From Tenodera sinensis (taxonomy: Eukaryota; Arthropoda; Insecta; Mantodea; Mantidae), in NCBI GenBank assembly GCA_030765045.1, contig CM060971.1:120505330-120569329 (forward strand): a DNA stretch of 64,000 nucleotides, read 5' to 3'. The notes beneath the pieces were generated by a model. It was not told the origin of the DNA, made no database searches, and worked only from the letters and a program-made list of their open reading frames with translations. The translations under genes were made by a program, and so were the position numbers. Below are positions 31,809 through 43,235 of this stretch, piece by piece. Positions within the stretch are counted from its first letter, which is position 1; each line of letters starts with the position of its first letter.

Positions 31809-33049
31809 CTGAAATTTAAGAATAGTATCATTAGTAATTGAACATAGGGATGAGAAAGTAACCTGAATGTAAATGTTTACTTTTTGTATGTAAATGATGG
31901 GAGGTATTATTTCATCAAATACACTTATAAGAATCCAGATGCATTGTTATTATATGTTCAATTATAGGTGCAATTGTTTCGCTAATTTGAAATTTTGTAG
32001 TAATTGTAAGAGAACACTGAGTTTGTTTCTTTCAAAACACAATGTTAACTAGAAGTGTAAAGTTGATCACTCTTATGTTTCTATCAATATCAGTAGTGTT
32101 GGATGATTATATACTTGTTTTTGTAAAATGTGTTTTCTGTATCTCTGATATGGATGTATGGGAAGTAATAAACTACAAGGGAATTACCTCCAATTCTTTC
32201 AGTTTTATTCTGTTTATTTATACAATATAAAATATAAGCTTCATTATTTTCTTCATCAAATAAACTTGTATAAATAAATGATGGCATCACATGATACAAA
32301 CCACAACTAAACTTACCCAAATAAACAGATTACGAGAATAATGGAAATTATTTTCTTACACATAAGAATTGTCAATTCTGGCTATGGTCATAAAGAGGGC
32401 TAGGGGCTTATTCACCAAAACAAAAAGGCTTTGAGTTAATTGCAATCAATTAGTTTGTAAGGTGTTGTGGAGGAAGGAGTTTGACTCACTACCTTCTTTC
32501 CCTGATTACCCTCCCCTTATGTAGGACTTACACCCCTAGGACTTACAAGCAACTGCCTAAGGTCAGACACCTGTCGGGGAGCAGAAGGACCTCTGGACCA
32601 GACAGTGAAGATCTGGAAGCAGGTAGTCAGCCAAGCGCAAGGTATGATGGTGAGGAAGAGGATGATATGAAATGCAGGCGAAATGGAGGTACCAACAGAC
32701 TATAATAAAACTGGGCATGGCTGCACTGTATGTTCCTGCGTATTTGTTGTTTCTCTCAGATTGGAAATATCTATAGTGGTATAGTTAGGGTAACTATTTC
32801 AAATATGCACTGCTAACTTTGTGCGATATTGAGCAAACCCTTTCTCACTATAAGAATTGTCTGAATGATAACCAAAAGAGTTTTAGGTTTTAGAAGTTCA
32901 GAATGTGCTTAAATTGCAGTTTAACAAAGATGATACCTAACATGTTCACTGAAGTGATCATTTAAAGGATGACTTGTTATACATATTGCAATAATAGGTT
33001 TTCTGCCTTGTAAACATTTGCATAATGTAAACCACTGTGACAAAATTGA

Positions 33050-33520
33050 GAGTAGCTGACTTTGATACACAGAACAAGTTCAGGTGTGCTATTTACTATT
33101 TTGATACACCAACTATAGCTAGGAGTGTGCGGACATTTCTTTCCTCTTATTCCCTTCCCTCGCCTATGAACATGTTATTGATGCAGTATTAATAGTCCAG
33201 TTGTCGTGTACTTCAAGCTTCCGGTGTATAAACCCTATATCCTGGACATGAATAATGTGGCTTGGGTAGAGTGTAATCTTCAGCAGTCTCATAATATAAA
33301 ACTCATAAGCATCAATAGTTATTCTATAGGTACACTACACAAACTCTCTAGGGGTAATAATACCAAGTCTCTCTGCTACAACATATACACTACGTTGCCT
33401 CACCCCAAAAGGAGCTCAAAGTCAAGCTACCTCACACAACTGTTTGTAAATACATAGATGACAATGGAGCAGCAGAATAAAGCTTTTCCAGACTGTTCAC
33501 AAACTTCCTATTGCTGGTTT
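33050..33520. repeat. Duplicated block, paralogous to 22900-23370
   Basis: Same order of shared words as at 22900-23370 but with extra sequence, for example 33175-33260. The C-rich run of the other copy (about 23199) is absent here. Confidence 0.75.
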
Positions 33521-35094
33521 GTGAGACATTCAAGAAAAATTGCATGCTATGTCATTCTTGTCTATATAAGCAAGGCAAGACGACAAGAGAAAAGAGGTGC
33601 TTTTATGATGGAGTCATGAGTGATGAATGAGACAGCTTGTACTAGTGTGTGTGTACAGTTGCTGAGAGAATGTGTGTATCCTCATGGACAGTTAGACACA
33701 TGAGTCTCATGTTGGACTTGTGTGAAAGAGTTTTAGTTGGTGTGATCGTCAAAGCCAAGTTACATAGAGAGAACTGAAAGACAGTAAAGTGTGTGTGTGG
33801 AGGTTACAAAAGGACAGAACAATTAGTCGCAAGGTCATGAAGAACTGTGTAGAATTAACTGTAAGCCCAGGATATTTGATTTGGAATAACAGGAATAGAT
33901 GATTCATGCTGGTATTCATTGTGTTTGTGTTATGTAAACCAAAAATATATCAATTTTCCGGTACATGAATGTTGCACTTTTATTTTGTAAACTTTATTGT
34001 TACACCTGAAACTATTTGGTACAAATGTGGAGCATGATCAATATTGATTATTATTGTAAATTGAGCGAAAAACAAAGGAAAAAGAATCATTGCTAGGCTC
34101 CATAACCAAGGAAAATAAATAGTGAATCTTTCACAGATGATTCACAGAAGAGTCATAATATTTGCGTCATATGGTGAAGACATCAAATCTTGTGCAAATA
34201 GTCGCAAGTACATGTCATAATAAACAAAAAACACGATGGTAATCTGAAATTATAAGAAGGAATACCAAACAACTCAAGAGTGATTGCATGGAAAACAAAT
34301 ATCTCTCAGTAAATATCCACGAATATAAATACGAGTTGATGAAAGTAAAACCAAAACTTATCATGAAAGTGGTATTTGAGCTTTGTGCAAAAAGCAAGAC
34401 TGCCACAGCAATAACCCCAGCAGTTTCAGACAGTGGCTTCAACAACATGTTGAAAAGTGAAGTGATTTATGAATGCATATCAAATTAACTCTGAGACAGA
34501 ATATATGGTTAGATCCCAAAAGGAAATCATTTATGTAAATATTTATTGCAAATGTAATTTATTTTTCATGTTGGTATGGATTAGTTGAGTAATGAAAACG
34601 TGTTGCAGTTTTTTCATTGTTACGAAAAATAGAATTGTTTAAAAATGTCATAAATGTTAAGTTTCATGTTTAAATTTAATATGTATAAATATAAGAACCA
34701 TATATATTTAATGTTAAAAGTGTAGGGAGGATAGATAAAGATTGCTTCCCTAATATTACAGGAACTATTTAGTGAGGAAAGTATAAAATGAGCGCATACG
34801 TGCATGAATATAAAGAGCGTCATGTAAAGAGATGCCAATTTTTTGTCAGTAGCGTTTCTGTAACGCGCGTGGACGTGGGTCTGAAAGGCTTTTATAAAGT
34901 GAAAAGAGTGTCAAGAAAATACTAATAGGTGCAACGAAAGTCAATTCAATTATAATAAGTGTAATAAGGGACGAAAAGTGTTAATAAAGTGATATATTGT
35001 AAAGTTACAGTGAGTGTTCATTCATTTCACCCAGTACCACGCCCGAAGAGAAAGAAGAGTCCTATAGCTCAACGCAAAGTAATGTTGTTGTTTT

Positions 35095-35373
35095 CTAGTG
35101 CCTTGCATCTGGCAATGAAGCCATTAGCATTCGTGCTTTCCAATACTTTTGAACTGTAGTTTCTTCTGATCTTAATACTTCACAGGTCTTCAAGTGGTCT
35201 TCGTTCATTTCTGCTGGATCGTTACACAGGACACATATTGGTGAGGCTGAGATACCTATTCCGTAGAGATGACTTGCCAAGCAGTCATGATTTGTCAATA
35301 GTCGGAAGGCTGCAACAGCTGTTTTCCTTGGTCTCTGGGGATTATATCTGGATTGGAAAGTAGTGTAATCCAT
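35095..35373 (-). pseudogene. LINE-1 ORF2 C-terminal part with CCHC-like motif, frameshifted
   Basis: Continues the reverse transcriptase ORF after the frameshift: QRPRKTAVAAFRLLTNHDCL, then CVLCNDPAEMNEDHLKTC, a Cys-x2-Cys...His-x4-Cys cluster likely to bind RNA. It ends ARMLMASLPDARH with the stop 11 bp before the tail. The same domain is in frame in copy 3. Confidence 0.88.
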
Positions 35374-37964
35374 TTTTTATCTTTGGCATTTGTTTCTATT
35401 TCTTGTAGATATGAATGACAAAAATTTTTTATGATCAAGCGTTTTATTGAGGAATATGAGAAATTGAATTTAGAATTTTGTTTTATTGTTGTGCCTTTCT
35501 TTGCAAGTGAGTCTGCAGCTTCGTTCCCCATGACTCCACAGTGTGCTGGAATCCATTGGAGATGAACAGTCTTATTAACTTTTTGGAGTTGTGTTAACAT
35601 TTTGTAGCATTCTCTAATTTTTGTTGACTTCTTTGTAGTATTTGAACATATTCCCTGAATTGCAGCTTTAGAATCTGAAAGAATTACTGCCTTGTTAAAT
35701 TTATTTAAGGGAAGATTTAATAATTGTCGGAGAGCAATGTATATAGCCTCTATTTCTCCATCATAATTTGTAAAAATGTCTCTGCCAACAGAATGATAAA
35801 AGTTAAAATGTGAACACGTAACTCCAGCTCCAGTAAGGTTTTCCTTCGAGGATCCATCAGTATATATGTGCAGCCATTCTTCTGTGGGATACCTAGTATT
35901 GATTGTTTCCAGAGCTAGAAGTTTTTGTATTCCTTTTGGTGTGTCTGATTTACTTATTTCCTCTATTAATTCCAAATTGAAGGTAGGTTGCAATAATTCC
36001 AATGGATTTTCTCTTATAAGTAGATTTTCTCTGGTGTTAGGAATGTTCAATTTGGATTTAATCTGTGTTACCTTTTCTAGGAAAGTACTATGAGTTTTAA
36101 GGATTGAATGGGGGAGATTCTCTTCTTTCCATTTAGAGTTTGGCAGTCGTAACATTTTCTCGTGTTGGAGCAATGCTTGTTCTTCTATTTTTGTTGTTAT
36201 TGATGGGGTCCGTGTTAAGGCAAGCATGGCATCAATAGGTGTGGATTTAACTGCTCCAGTGATTAGGCGAAGAGCCTGATTTTGTATTTGTTCAAGTTTA
36301 TTGATGTTAGCATTTGCTGCTGTTATTAAAGCTTCAGAACAGTACAAGAGGTTTGGTTTAATATACATTTTGTATGTTGTGTTAAGGACTCTCCTTGAGC
36401 AGCCCCATTTAGCACCAGCTAACCTTTTCAGGATTTGCAATTTCTTTTCAACCTTTTCTGAGATGTTTGTTATATGTTTTTTCCAACTTAGCTTTCTGTC
36501 GAAAGTGATGCCTAAGTATTTGGCATCATCAACTGCTTTGAGTGGTTTACCATTATAATTTATGCTAACATTAACTGGTTTGTATTTTAGTGTAAATAAT
36601 TCATAATTTGTTTTTTCCACATTGATAGTCATGAGGTTTTTGGAGCTCCATTCATGTACTTTGTTTAGGGCTGTTTCTATTCTGTCTTTAATTAATTCAG
36701 GTTTTTTTGAAGAGCCTGAAGTCCAAATGACTACATCGTCAGCAAATAAAGCAATTTTGGTTTCTAAAGTTTTTATTATTGATGGAAGGCCATTTATATA
36801 TATGTTAAAGAGGGTTGTGCTCAGAACAGCACCTTGTGGAAGTCCTCGGTGTGTTTGTTTATATTTGGAAATGTATGTATTATATTTTGTGGCACAAAAT
36901 CTTTGTGAAATAAACTGAGTTATCCACTTAAGCATGTTACTTTTCACACCTATTGATTGCAACTTATCAACTAATTTATTTCTCCAGACTGAGTCATATG
37001 CTGATTTAAAATCAATGAATACTGCCAAGGTATCCTCCTTTCTATTGAAAGCTTCCTTGATGTCTTGGCTTAGTAGGAGTACATTTTCACTTGTACTATG
37101 ATTCTGTCTGAAGCCGGTCTGTGAACTATTAATTAAGTTGTAATATTCTAGAAACCAGTTAAGTCTAGATGCCACCATTCTTTCCATCACTTTTGCAATA
37201 ACACTGGTCAAAGATATTGGTCTGAAACTATTAATATTGTTTGAGGGTTTGTTTTTCTTTAAAATCGGGATGATAATGGCTTTTTTCCAGTCGGAAGGTA
37301 CAGTCATTCTCCAACACGTGTTATACAGTTTAAGTAGGATTTCTTTTCCTTTCCTGCCAAGGTGTTTAATAAACTCTGGGTGGATCTTGTCAGGTCCAGG
37401 AGATTTTTTGTTCTGTAATTGTTCTATTGCTAAATCCAGTTCTGTTTCATTAAAATCCTGAATAAAAATATCATTTCGTATACCTTTTGGCTTACTAGTT
37501 TCTCTGATAGTTTTTTGGATAGCCTTATCTTGTTTTTTATACGCTTGGGGTATTCTTTGTGACTGAGCATAAAACTTGTTAAGGGATTCTGCTATTTCCC
37601 TATCTGTAGTTAAGCTTTTGTTATTATATTTTAATGGTTCAGTTGTATTTTTTGATAATTTTGTTTTATTAAGGAATTTGTATATTTTATTTCCATCTTT
37701 CCTATAGTCCATATGTTCTACAAAATTTGTGAAACTGGCCCTTTTTGCTGTAATTAATTCTTTCTTAAAAATGGCTGCTTTTCTTCTCCAGTTTTGTACA
37801 TCTTCTGGACACTTGGTTCTTTCGGCTTTGACTCTTGCTATATTTCTTTCGTGTTTTAACTTAGATAAAGATGGAGACCAAAAGTAGCTATATTTCTTTA
37901 ACTTTCCTTTGGGGATATGTGTTTTGGCTGCTGTCAATAATATTTCACAAATTTTTTTATTCAT
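35295..37964 (-). pseudogene. LINE-1 ORF2: reverse transcriptase and RNase H (889 aa)
   Basis: Copies element RNA into the genome by target-primed reverse transcription. Reverse transcriptase covers about residues 225-490 with KAIIIPILKK, SYRPI-like FRPISLTSVIAKVMERM, AVFIDFKSAYDSV (catalytic Asp), GLPQGAVLSTTLFNI and FADD (Asp 409-410). RNase H is at about 698-825 with IYTDGS (Asp 703), GEIEAI (Glu 739), ILSDSKAAI (Asp 764) and GNEAADSLAKKG (Asp 818). The ORF starts downstream of the endonuclease, which is missing. A one-base deletion in a G run near 35337 (four G here, five in copy 3) shifts the frame, and the C-terminal zinc-knuckle part continues at 35095-35373. RNase H after the reverse transcriptase puts it near the I superfamily. 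Confidence 0.92.
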
Positions 37965-39004
37965 TTCATCTGTTGACTTGAACTCTGATTCTAACAGTAT
38001 ATTACACTTCCCTTCTATCTCATTTTGGAAACTGGACCAATCTGCTTTTTTAAAATTCCAAGAAGTTTTAACTTTTGGTTTGTTACTTTTATTTATTAGA
38101 CCTCTTATGGAGTTTATGGTGATTCTGTGGCCTGAACCTGGGTCTTCTAAAACTGGTGCCCGTTAAGAAAACAGTTACATGAAAGCCACATACATGAATA
38201 TGAGTCCTAAAGATAAACATTCCGGAGTTAAAACTGTCCCCCAATCGGATCTCCGGGTGGGGACATCTTTAGGCAAATTTCATCACAACAATTCCAACGC
38301 AAAGTAATAATCTTTTTAAAAACACAGCACCAACTCAAAGCTAATTTGGTGAAATCTGGACTTTAAATGAAAAACCATAGCCATTGCCATCTTGTTCTTT
38401 ATCTGTTGCCTGCCACATATAACCCTATAACAAAGATCTCATCCGCTGCTGTTATAAAAATCCAGCACATCTGTAGACTGTGCTAACGAAAATAGCGAAC
38501 TTTGTTCTTGTCAGCATATCTTGATTACAGAGGAGGCTTAGTCATCGAGTTTTTCCAAGCTCAGTGTATGGTCAATGTGATTTACTATTGCAGGTTGTTA
38601 ATATCAGCAAAAAACACCCATCAAAACAAATAACTTATGCCCATCAAAGATGTCACCCTTCTCAATCATAACACTAATCCTCTCACCACAAATTGCACGA
38701 GGGGGAAGTTTAGCACATTGTCGACCAGTCTGCCTACAATCCAGATTTGTCTCCTCTATTTTTTGTTTGTGCCTTTGAAAGCATTACTTAGAGAAGAGCA
38801 ATGTAAAAGTAATGAAGCAATTGAGGAGTATGCACACGATTGATCACAATGGACTTGCATACACAGTTATCATTTATATTTTTGACACCCTCCTACCTCT
38901 TCATCTGCTGATCAAGTATGAAACATTGTTCCATATGTAACACTAAGAAGGAATGTGGAGAAATTTTAAGAGATGTAAGACAATGAAGAAACAAGAGAAC
39001 TTAC

Positions 39005-39045
39005 TGTGGTGACTTCATGTAATAAAGGTCTTCATTTGCTCCATC
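39005..39045 (-). CDS. Zinc-finger gene B, 41-nt micro-exon
   Basis: Bounded by TTTTGTTACAG and GTAAGT on the minus strand. It reads DGANEDLYYMKSP plus CA, which joins T of the finger exon to give a histidine codon. Same size, phase and splice motifs as gene A (13416-13456). Confidence 0.85.
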
Positions 39046-39607
39046 CTGTAACAAAATAATTCAAAAGTATATCATATGATCTGCTTCTGACTTGACGTTA
39101 TTATCTTCTGAAAAAGGAGCACAAATAAATATGGAAACACTTATAGAACAATCTACAAATAATGAATTACCTAACATAAAAATAATAAAATAAAGTTAAA
39201 CATTCTTTATGAAGGAAAATAAAGACTTTTGTAAAACAGAACCCTGTGGATTTCCATGTCTTGTTTTATAAATAGTTAAAAAGAAAGATTATGCAACTAT
39301 CAGTTCAGTAACCGAAGGCTTATGAATTGAAATTAAATATTTTGAAATTCTACACCTGGACAAGAAAATTCAATGGTTTTGAACTGAAAGCTTACTTTTG
39401 TTGTTGGTGATGAAATTGTGTTATTCTATAACAAATTAACATGTACTGTAAAACAAACACTAAACACTATCAGGACACTTGTATGCTAGGCTCTGTTGTA
39501 AAGCATGCACTAACACTGTATAAATTAGTGAAGCACATTGTCACAACATTGTACTCCACCATCACTGTGAATGTTCCAACAATACAATAACTGATCAAAT
39601 GTAGTTT

Positions 39608-40062
39608 AAGTAGATTAAAAATTCCTACAATCGAAAAGAAGAGAGACAGCAGATAAGCAAAACTTGGCTCCCGGCTCTAATAAGAGGGAGAAGAAAACCC
39701 GAGACACGGAAAGCTTTCTCTTTTATACCAGGATCAGAGACGTCCCATTTGCCGGCATTTGAAAATATAATTTGAGATCGATAATCTCATGTTGGTATTC
39801 ATGAGAACGAGCGATCGTGAAAATTTATGTTACCAAGGACACTAATAACAAACAAAGATGAATATGAAAGTTTGCAGTGAACTTTAGTTTATGTGCAGCC
39901 GCTAATTTAGACCAAAATAACAGAGGTTGACCCTGAAGATGCCGGAAGCAGTTTTCAGCGAAATGTCGGAGGAAGGTAATCCAACTCGACCATGGCCCAC
40001 AAGCCCGGAAAATCTACTTAACATAGTTGATAATGCCGGCCGTGAAAGCCTCAGCACTTACA
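39608..40062. mobile_element. Penelope-like fragment inserted in gene B intron
   Basis: 11-bp direct repeats AAATGTAGTTT (39597-39607 and 40063-40073) flank 455 bp absent from gene A, where one uninterrupted copy stands at about 14024-14035. The insert has no ORF but carries a hammerhead-like motif (39933-39967) like the one in PLE-1a, so it is probably a Penelope-type terminal piece. Confidence 0.72.
39933..39967 (+). ncRNA. Candidate hammerhead ribozyme core
   Basis: CTGAAGA, 20 nt that can form an imperfect 6-bp stem (GC, a mismatch, then GGAA with TTTC), then GAAATGTC. Same spacing (35 nt) and order as 12129-12163. Helix III is minimal, so self-cleavage is only a possibility. Confidence 0.45.
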
Positions 40063-40102
40063 AAATGTAGTTTGGTCAAATTGCATATGCTTTCACGGCC
40101 GG
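40036..40102. repeat. 14-bp perfect inverted repeat across the insertion boundary
   Basis: CCGGCCGTGAAAGC (40036-40049) and GCTTTCACGGCCGG (40089-40102) face each other across 39 nt that include the right target duplication. The right arm belongs to sequence not seen in gene A, so a second insertion probably begins near 40080. Confidence 0.7.
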
Positions 40103-40689
40103 TGTCTTAAATACAGACTGATTGTGGGATGTGGTCTAGTGGAAAATCTCCTTCAAGATGTTTTGTTCAAAGCTGTGTTGAACATCCTCAGTGGTATGAC
40201 CGTAGCATTCTGTTGCTCTCTTCTGCAACTGATACAACCACATAATTAAGTCTTGTACATTATCTGTTTATATAATCTATCTACCAATATAGTATGAGGG
40301 CTATTAAAAAACTGCGGAACATTCATAATTTTGTGTCAGTGGAGTGTTGGAACAAAATGCAGTTGGCATCTGAAGCAGTAAGCTCTGTGAATTCATTCCA
40401 ACTGTAAACAAAGGCAACATAGGCTCACTCCATTTGTCAAAATAATCAACAATCACGTAGAAAAATGGCCACTGATTGATGGTCTAATGGTGGAAGATGT
40501 AAAATATATATATATATATTGTGACGTGAAAGAAATTGAGATTTAAATGTGATACTTTTAAAGTAACTGTTTATGAAGTGTTTCTTTCTATTTATTTCAC
40601 CATTGATATTGTCTTAAGCATCACTGAGTGTTCCATGTAGATGATTAAAACCAATGAAGACATCTGATGCACTTTTTCTCAGAACTCAC

Positions 40690-41046
40690 CTCAATTTCAT
40701 CATAAATGCTCTGAGTTTCTGTTGAAGTTCCTTCCAAAGACCACTGTGTTCCTAAAATTTCTATTTTGGTTTCAATGTCACTATCTTCGTTAAATCTCTC
40801 TACAGGGTGTTCAGAAAAAAGATCACTCTGTGATGAAAAGTTGAAATGCACGTCATCCTCTTCAATTTCTGTTTTGATGTTACATTCACTACTACTTGTA
40901 AGAGCTTCAATCTTAACTTTCTTTTCAAGGTCTTTGGAAAAAAGCTCTCTCTCATCTTCTGAACAGGAAGGCTCTTCTTTAATTTCTAATTTAATATCCA
41001 TGTTGTTGTATTTGAACAGTTCTGTTGTAAAACTTCAGTAGCAAGT
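40690..41046 (-). CDS. Zinc-finger gene B, acidic N-terminal exon (start at 41001)
   Basis: The acceptor CCACAG is at 41047-41052 and 41002-41046 is 5' UTR. The Met at 41001 begins MDIKLEIKEEPSCSEDEREL, and the donor GTGAGT is at 40684-40689, phase 0. It encodes 104 acidic residues with psi-K-x-E motifs (IKEE, VKIE, IKTE). About 80 % of residues are shared with gene A. Spliced length with the micro-exon and finger exon is about 457 aa. The upstream noncoding exon may be near 50600. Confidence 0.86.
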
Positions 41047-41309
41047 CTGTGGAAAAAGAAACACATTATTAGTAACATGAAATGTTTCCACGAGTTTTGT
41101 TTCTACATGGTGCGGCAGTGGGATATGACAGTTTTTAAAATGCGCTCACTTCTAACAGTTTTGGGTGACATAACCAGCAGAGTTGGTAATGCGATTACTA
41201 AACCATACAATTGTTTTCCTCAGGTTTGTGAAAGACAATTTGCATATAATTTGCCATTCGGATCTCCGGGCGGGGACTACTTCTTGAGAACCAAAACATT
41301 ATACTAATA

Positions 41310-41900
41310 GAAGATCTAACATCAGACTTCTACAATGGAATGCGGGTGGTCTCACACAAACAAAAAAAGTAGAACTGAATAAAATTGTAATTGATTATAA
41401 CATTGATATATTTGTAATACAAGAAGCAAATCTAACAAATGACCAACTTAAATACTTCAATTTTACTGGATTTTTACTGCACTTACTACCCAAAAATAGA
41501 CAGATAAGTAGTGGAATATTAGTTGGAGTCAAAAAGGATATTAAAACCTCCTTTGAAATTGTTAAAGAAATGGATAACACAGATAAAAGTGAATTAATAA
41601 AGCTAAATTTTTGGGATAACAAAACACATCTACATTTATACAGTATTTACAATCCTCCCAGGAATGTACCAGATCTCTCACTTATTGACCAATTAAATAA
41701 AACAATCGTAATTGGGGATTTCAATGCACATTCCAAGATGAGGTTATGAAAAAGTGGATTCTACAGGGAAGATAGTGGAAGAATTTTTGAATACCACAAC
41801 TTTTGAACTGATTTATAGTAAAGAAGATCCCACAACCTTCATACATTATTCTGGAGCGGGCAGTAACCCAGACCTCTTGTTAGCTACAACAGATATTGTT
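41310..41900 (+). pseudogene. LINE-2 D endonuclease domain, frameshifted
   Basis: The frame reads IRLLQWNAGGLTQTKKVELN, VIQEANLTNDQLKYFNF (catalytic Glu), NPPRNVPDLSL and VIGDFNAHSK, the apurinic-type endonuclease of LINEs that nicks the target. After GDFNAHSK an indel near 41738 breaks the frame, compared with KRWGYEKVDSTGK in copy F. Confidence 0.87.
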
Positions 41901-42109
41901 TAAAAATTAAAAAACAAGTTATAGAAGATCCAAGTTCTGGTCACAGAGCGGTAATTGCTGATATAAAACTAGAGAATACAAATAACAGTCAAGGTCTTAC
42001 GAATCTGTATTGGAACTTCAAAAAAGCAGATTGGAACAAATATAAAACTGAATTAGAACATAAATTTAAAGAACAAACAAACTCACAGCTGCATGACCAA
42101 CCAGATCAT

Positions 42110-43213
42110 ATGAACAAAGAATTCTGTAAAGTCATCCTAGAAACTGCAAAAAAACATATTCCAAGTGGAAGAATTAAAAATTTCAAACCCTTTTGGAACC
42201 CCCAGTTAGAAGAACTGAAAAAGCAAAGGGATATAGCTAGAAATACAGCTGAACAAACAAAAAACATATCAGATACACAAATATGGCGGAAGAAATGTGC
42301 CTCACTAAAAAAAGAAATTAATACTGCTAAAAGGAATCACTTTAATAATTTCTTAGAAAAAATGGATTATAGGACAGATGGTAACAAAGCTCAGAAGTTC
42401 ATAAAAAATGTCAAGGACAGGAAAGAAAACAACAGCACACCTATCATACACAACAATTAAATGTTCGTAAATGATGCAGTCATAGCCGAAACATTCAATA
42501 AATATTATGCTAATGCACACAAAGTAACAAGAAATAATAAAAAGGAACATAAAGAATTTAAGAAAGATTCGAAACAAGAAAGAGAATGTAATCCTAACAC
42601 TCAGTGCAGTATCTTTTTTCAAAATTTTAATATGCAAGAATTGAACATTGCAATAAATAATCTAAAAAACAAAAAGTCTCCTGGACCAGATCACATACAT
42701 CCAGAGTTCATAAAAAACCTTGGAAAAACAGCAAAACAACAACTACTGAAACTCTACAATCTATCCTGGAAAACCACTGTACCTGCTGAATGGCGAAAAG
42801 CAATAATTGTCCCACTCTTGAAGAAAGACAAAACAGCATCAGAAATAAAAAATTATAGACCAATAGCTCTTACCAGCATAATAGCAAAAGTGATGGAAAG
42901 AATGGTGTCAAACAGGTTAAATTGGTTCCTAGAATCACAAAATTTAATCTCTCCATGTCAAGCTGGATTCAGAGAGTTCCACTCTACAAATGAACAAGTC
43001 TTACTTCTCAGTCAAGAAATCAAAGACTCCTTCAATAGAAAAGAAGATAATTTATCAGTTTTTATTGATTTTCAAAGTGCATATGATTCTATATGCAGAA
43101 CAAAACTACTAAAGAAAGTAAAAAAAATAGGGATACAAGGTCCAATGTTTTCATGGCTGTCATTTCCTAACACAACGCTTTATTGCAACCAGATATGGAA
43201 GAAATATATCTAA
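42110..43213 (+). pseudogene. LINE-2 D reverse transcriptase, N-terminal half
   Basis: Two collinear ORFs (42110-42460 and 42461-43213) separated by a single TAA in the same frame, where copy F has a sense codon. It includes NLKNKKSPGPDHIHPEFIKN, AIIVPLLKKDK, NYRPIALTSIIAKVMERM and VFIDFQSAYDSI. The frame is lost at about 43160 by a 2-nt deletion relative to 61357-61367. Confidence 0.88.
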
Positions 43214-43235
43214 ATATAAACAAATACACCGTGGC

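Larger units (their letters stand above)
35084..38294 (-). mobile_element. LINE-1 copy 2 with 14-bp target duplication and 5' inversion
   Basis: Perfect direct repeats CAACGCAAAGTAAT lie at 35070-35083 and 38295-38308. The 3' end is at 35084 with a CAA-repeat tail. The body on the minus strand holds reverse transcriptase and RNase H, and the 5' side stops at about 38149 in the end of the endonuclease. 38150-38294 is leader sequence in the opposite orientation (AACTGGTGCCCGTTAAG to CTTTAGGCAAATTTC). Most of the endonuclease domain is deleted at the junction. Confidence 0.92.
31812..39004 (-). other. Intron between gene B micro-exon and finger exon
   Basis: A 7.2-kb intron carrying the LINE-1 copy at 35084-38294 and the block 33050-33520. 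In 31860-33040, 33540-35069 and 38310-38990 I recognise no gene or element. The plus-strand ORF at 32481-32705 has no known motif and no splice context I can defend. Confidence 0.65.

Noticed and set aside
32481..32705. 74-aa plus-strand ORF with an acidic stretch
   Set aside because: No domain, no paralog and no convincing splice context; left uncalled.
33540..35069. Possible LTR or host exon (GTGAGTGTTCATTCATTTCA near 35010)
   Set aside because: No matching second LTR, no primer-binding site and no coding sequence seen.
40300..40330. Possible mariner end (TATGAGGGCTATTAAAAAAC)
   Set aside because: Resembles a mariner terminus, but no inverted partner or transposase fragment was seen.
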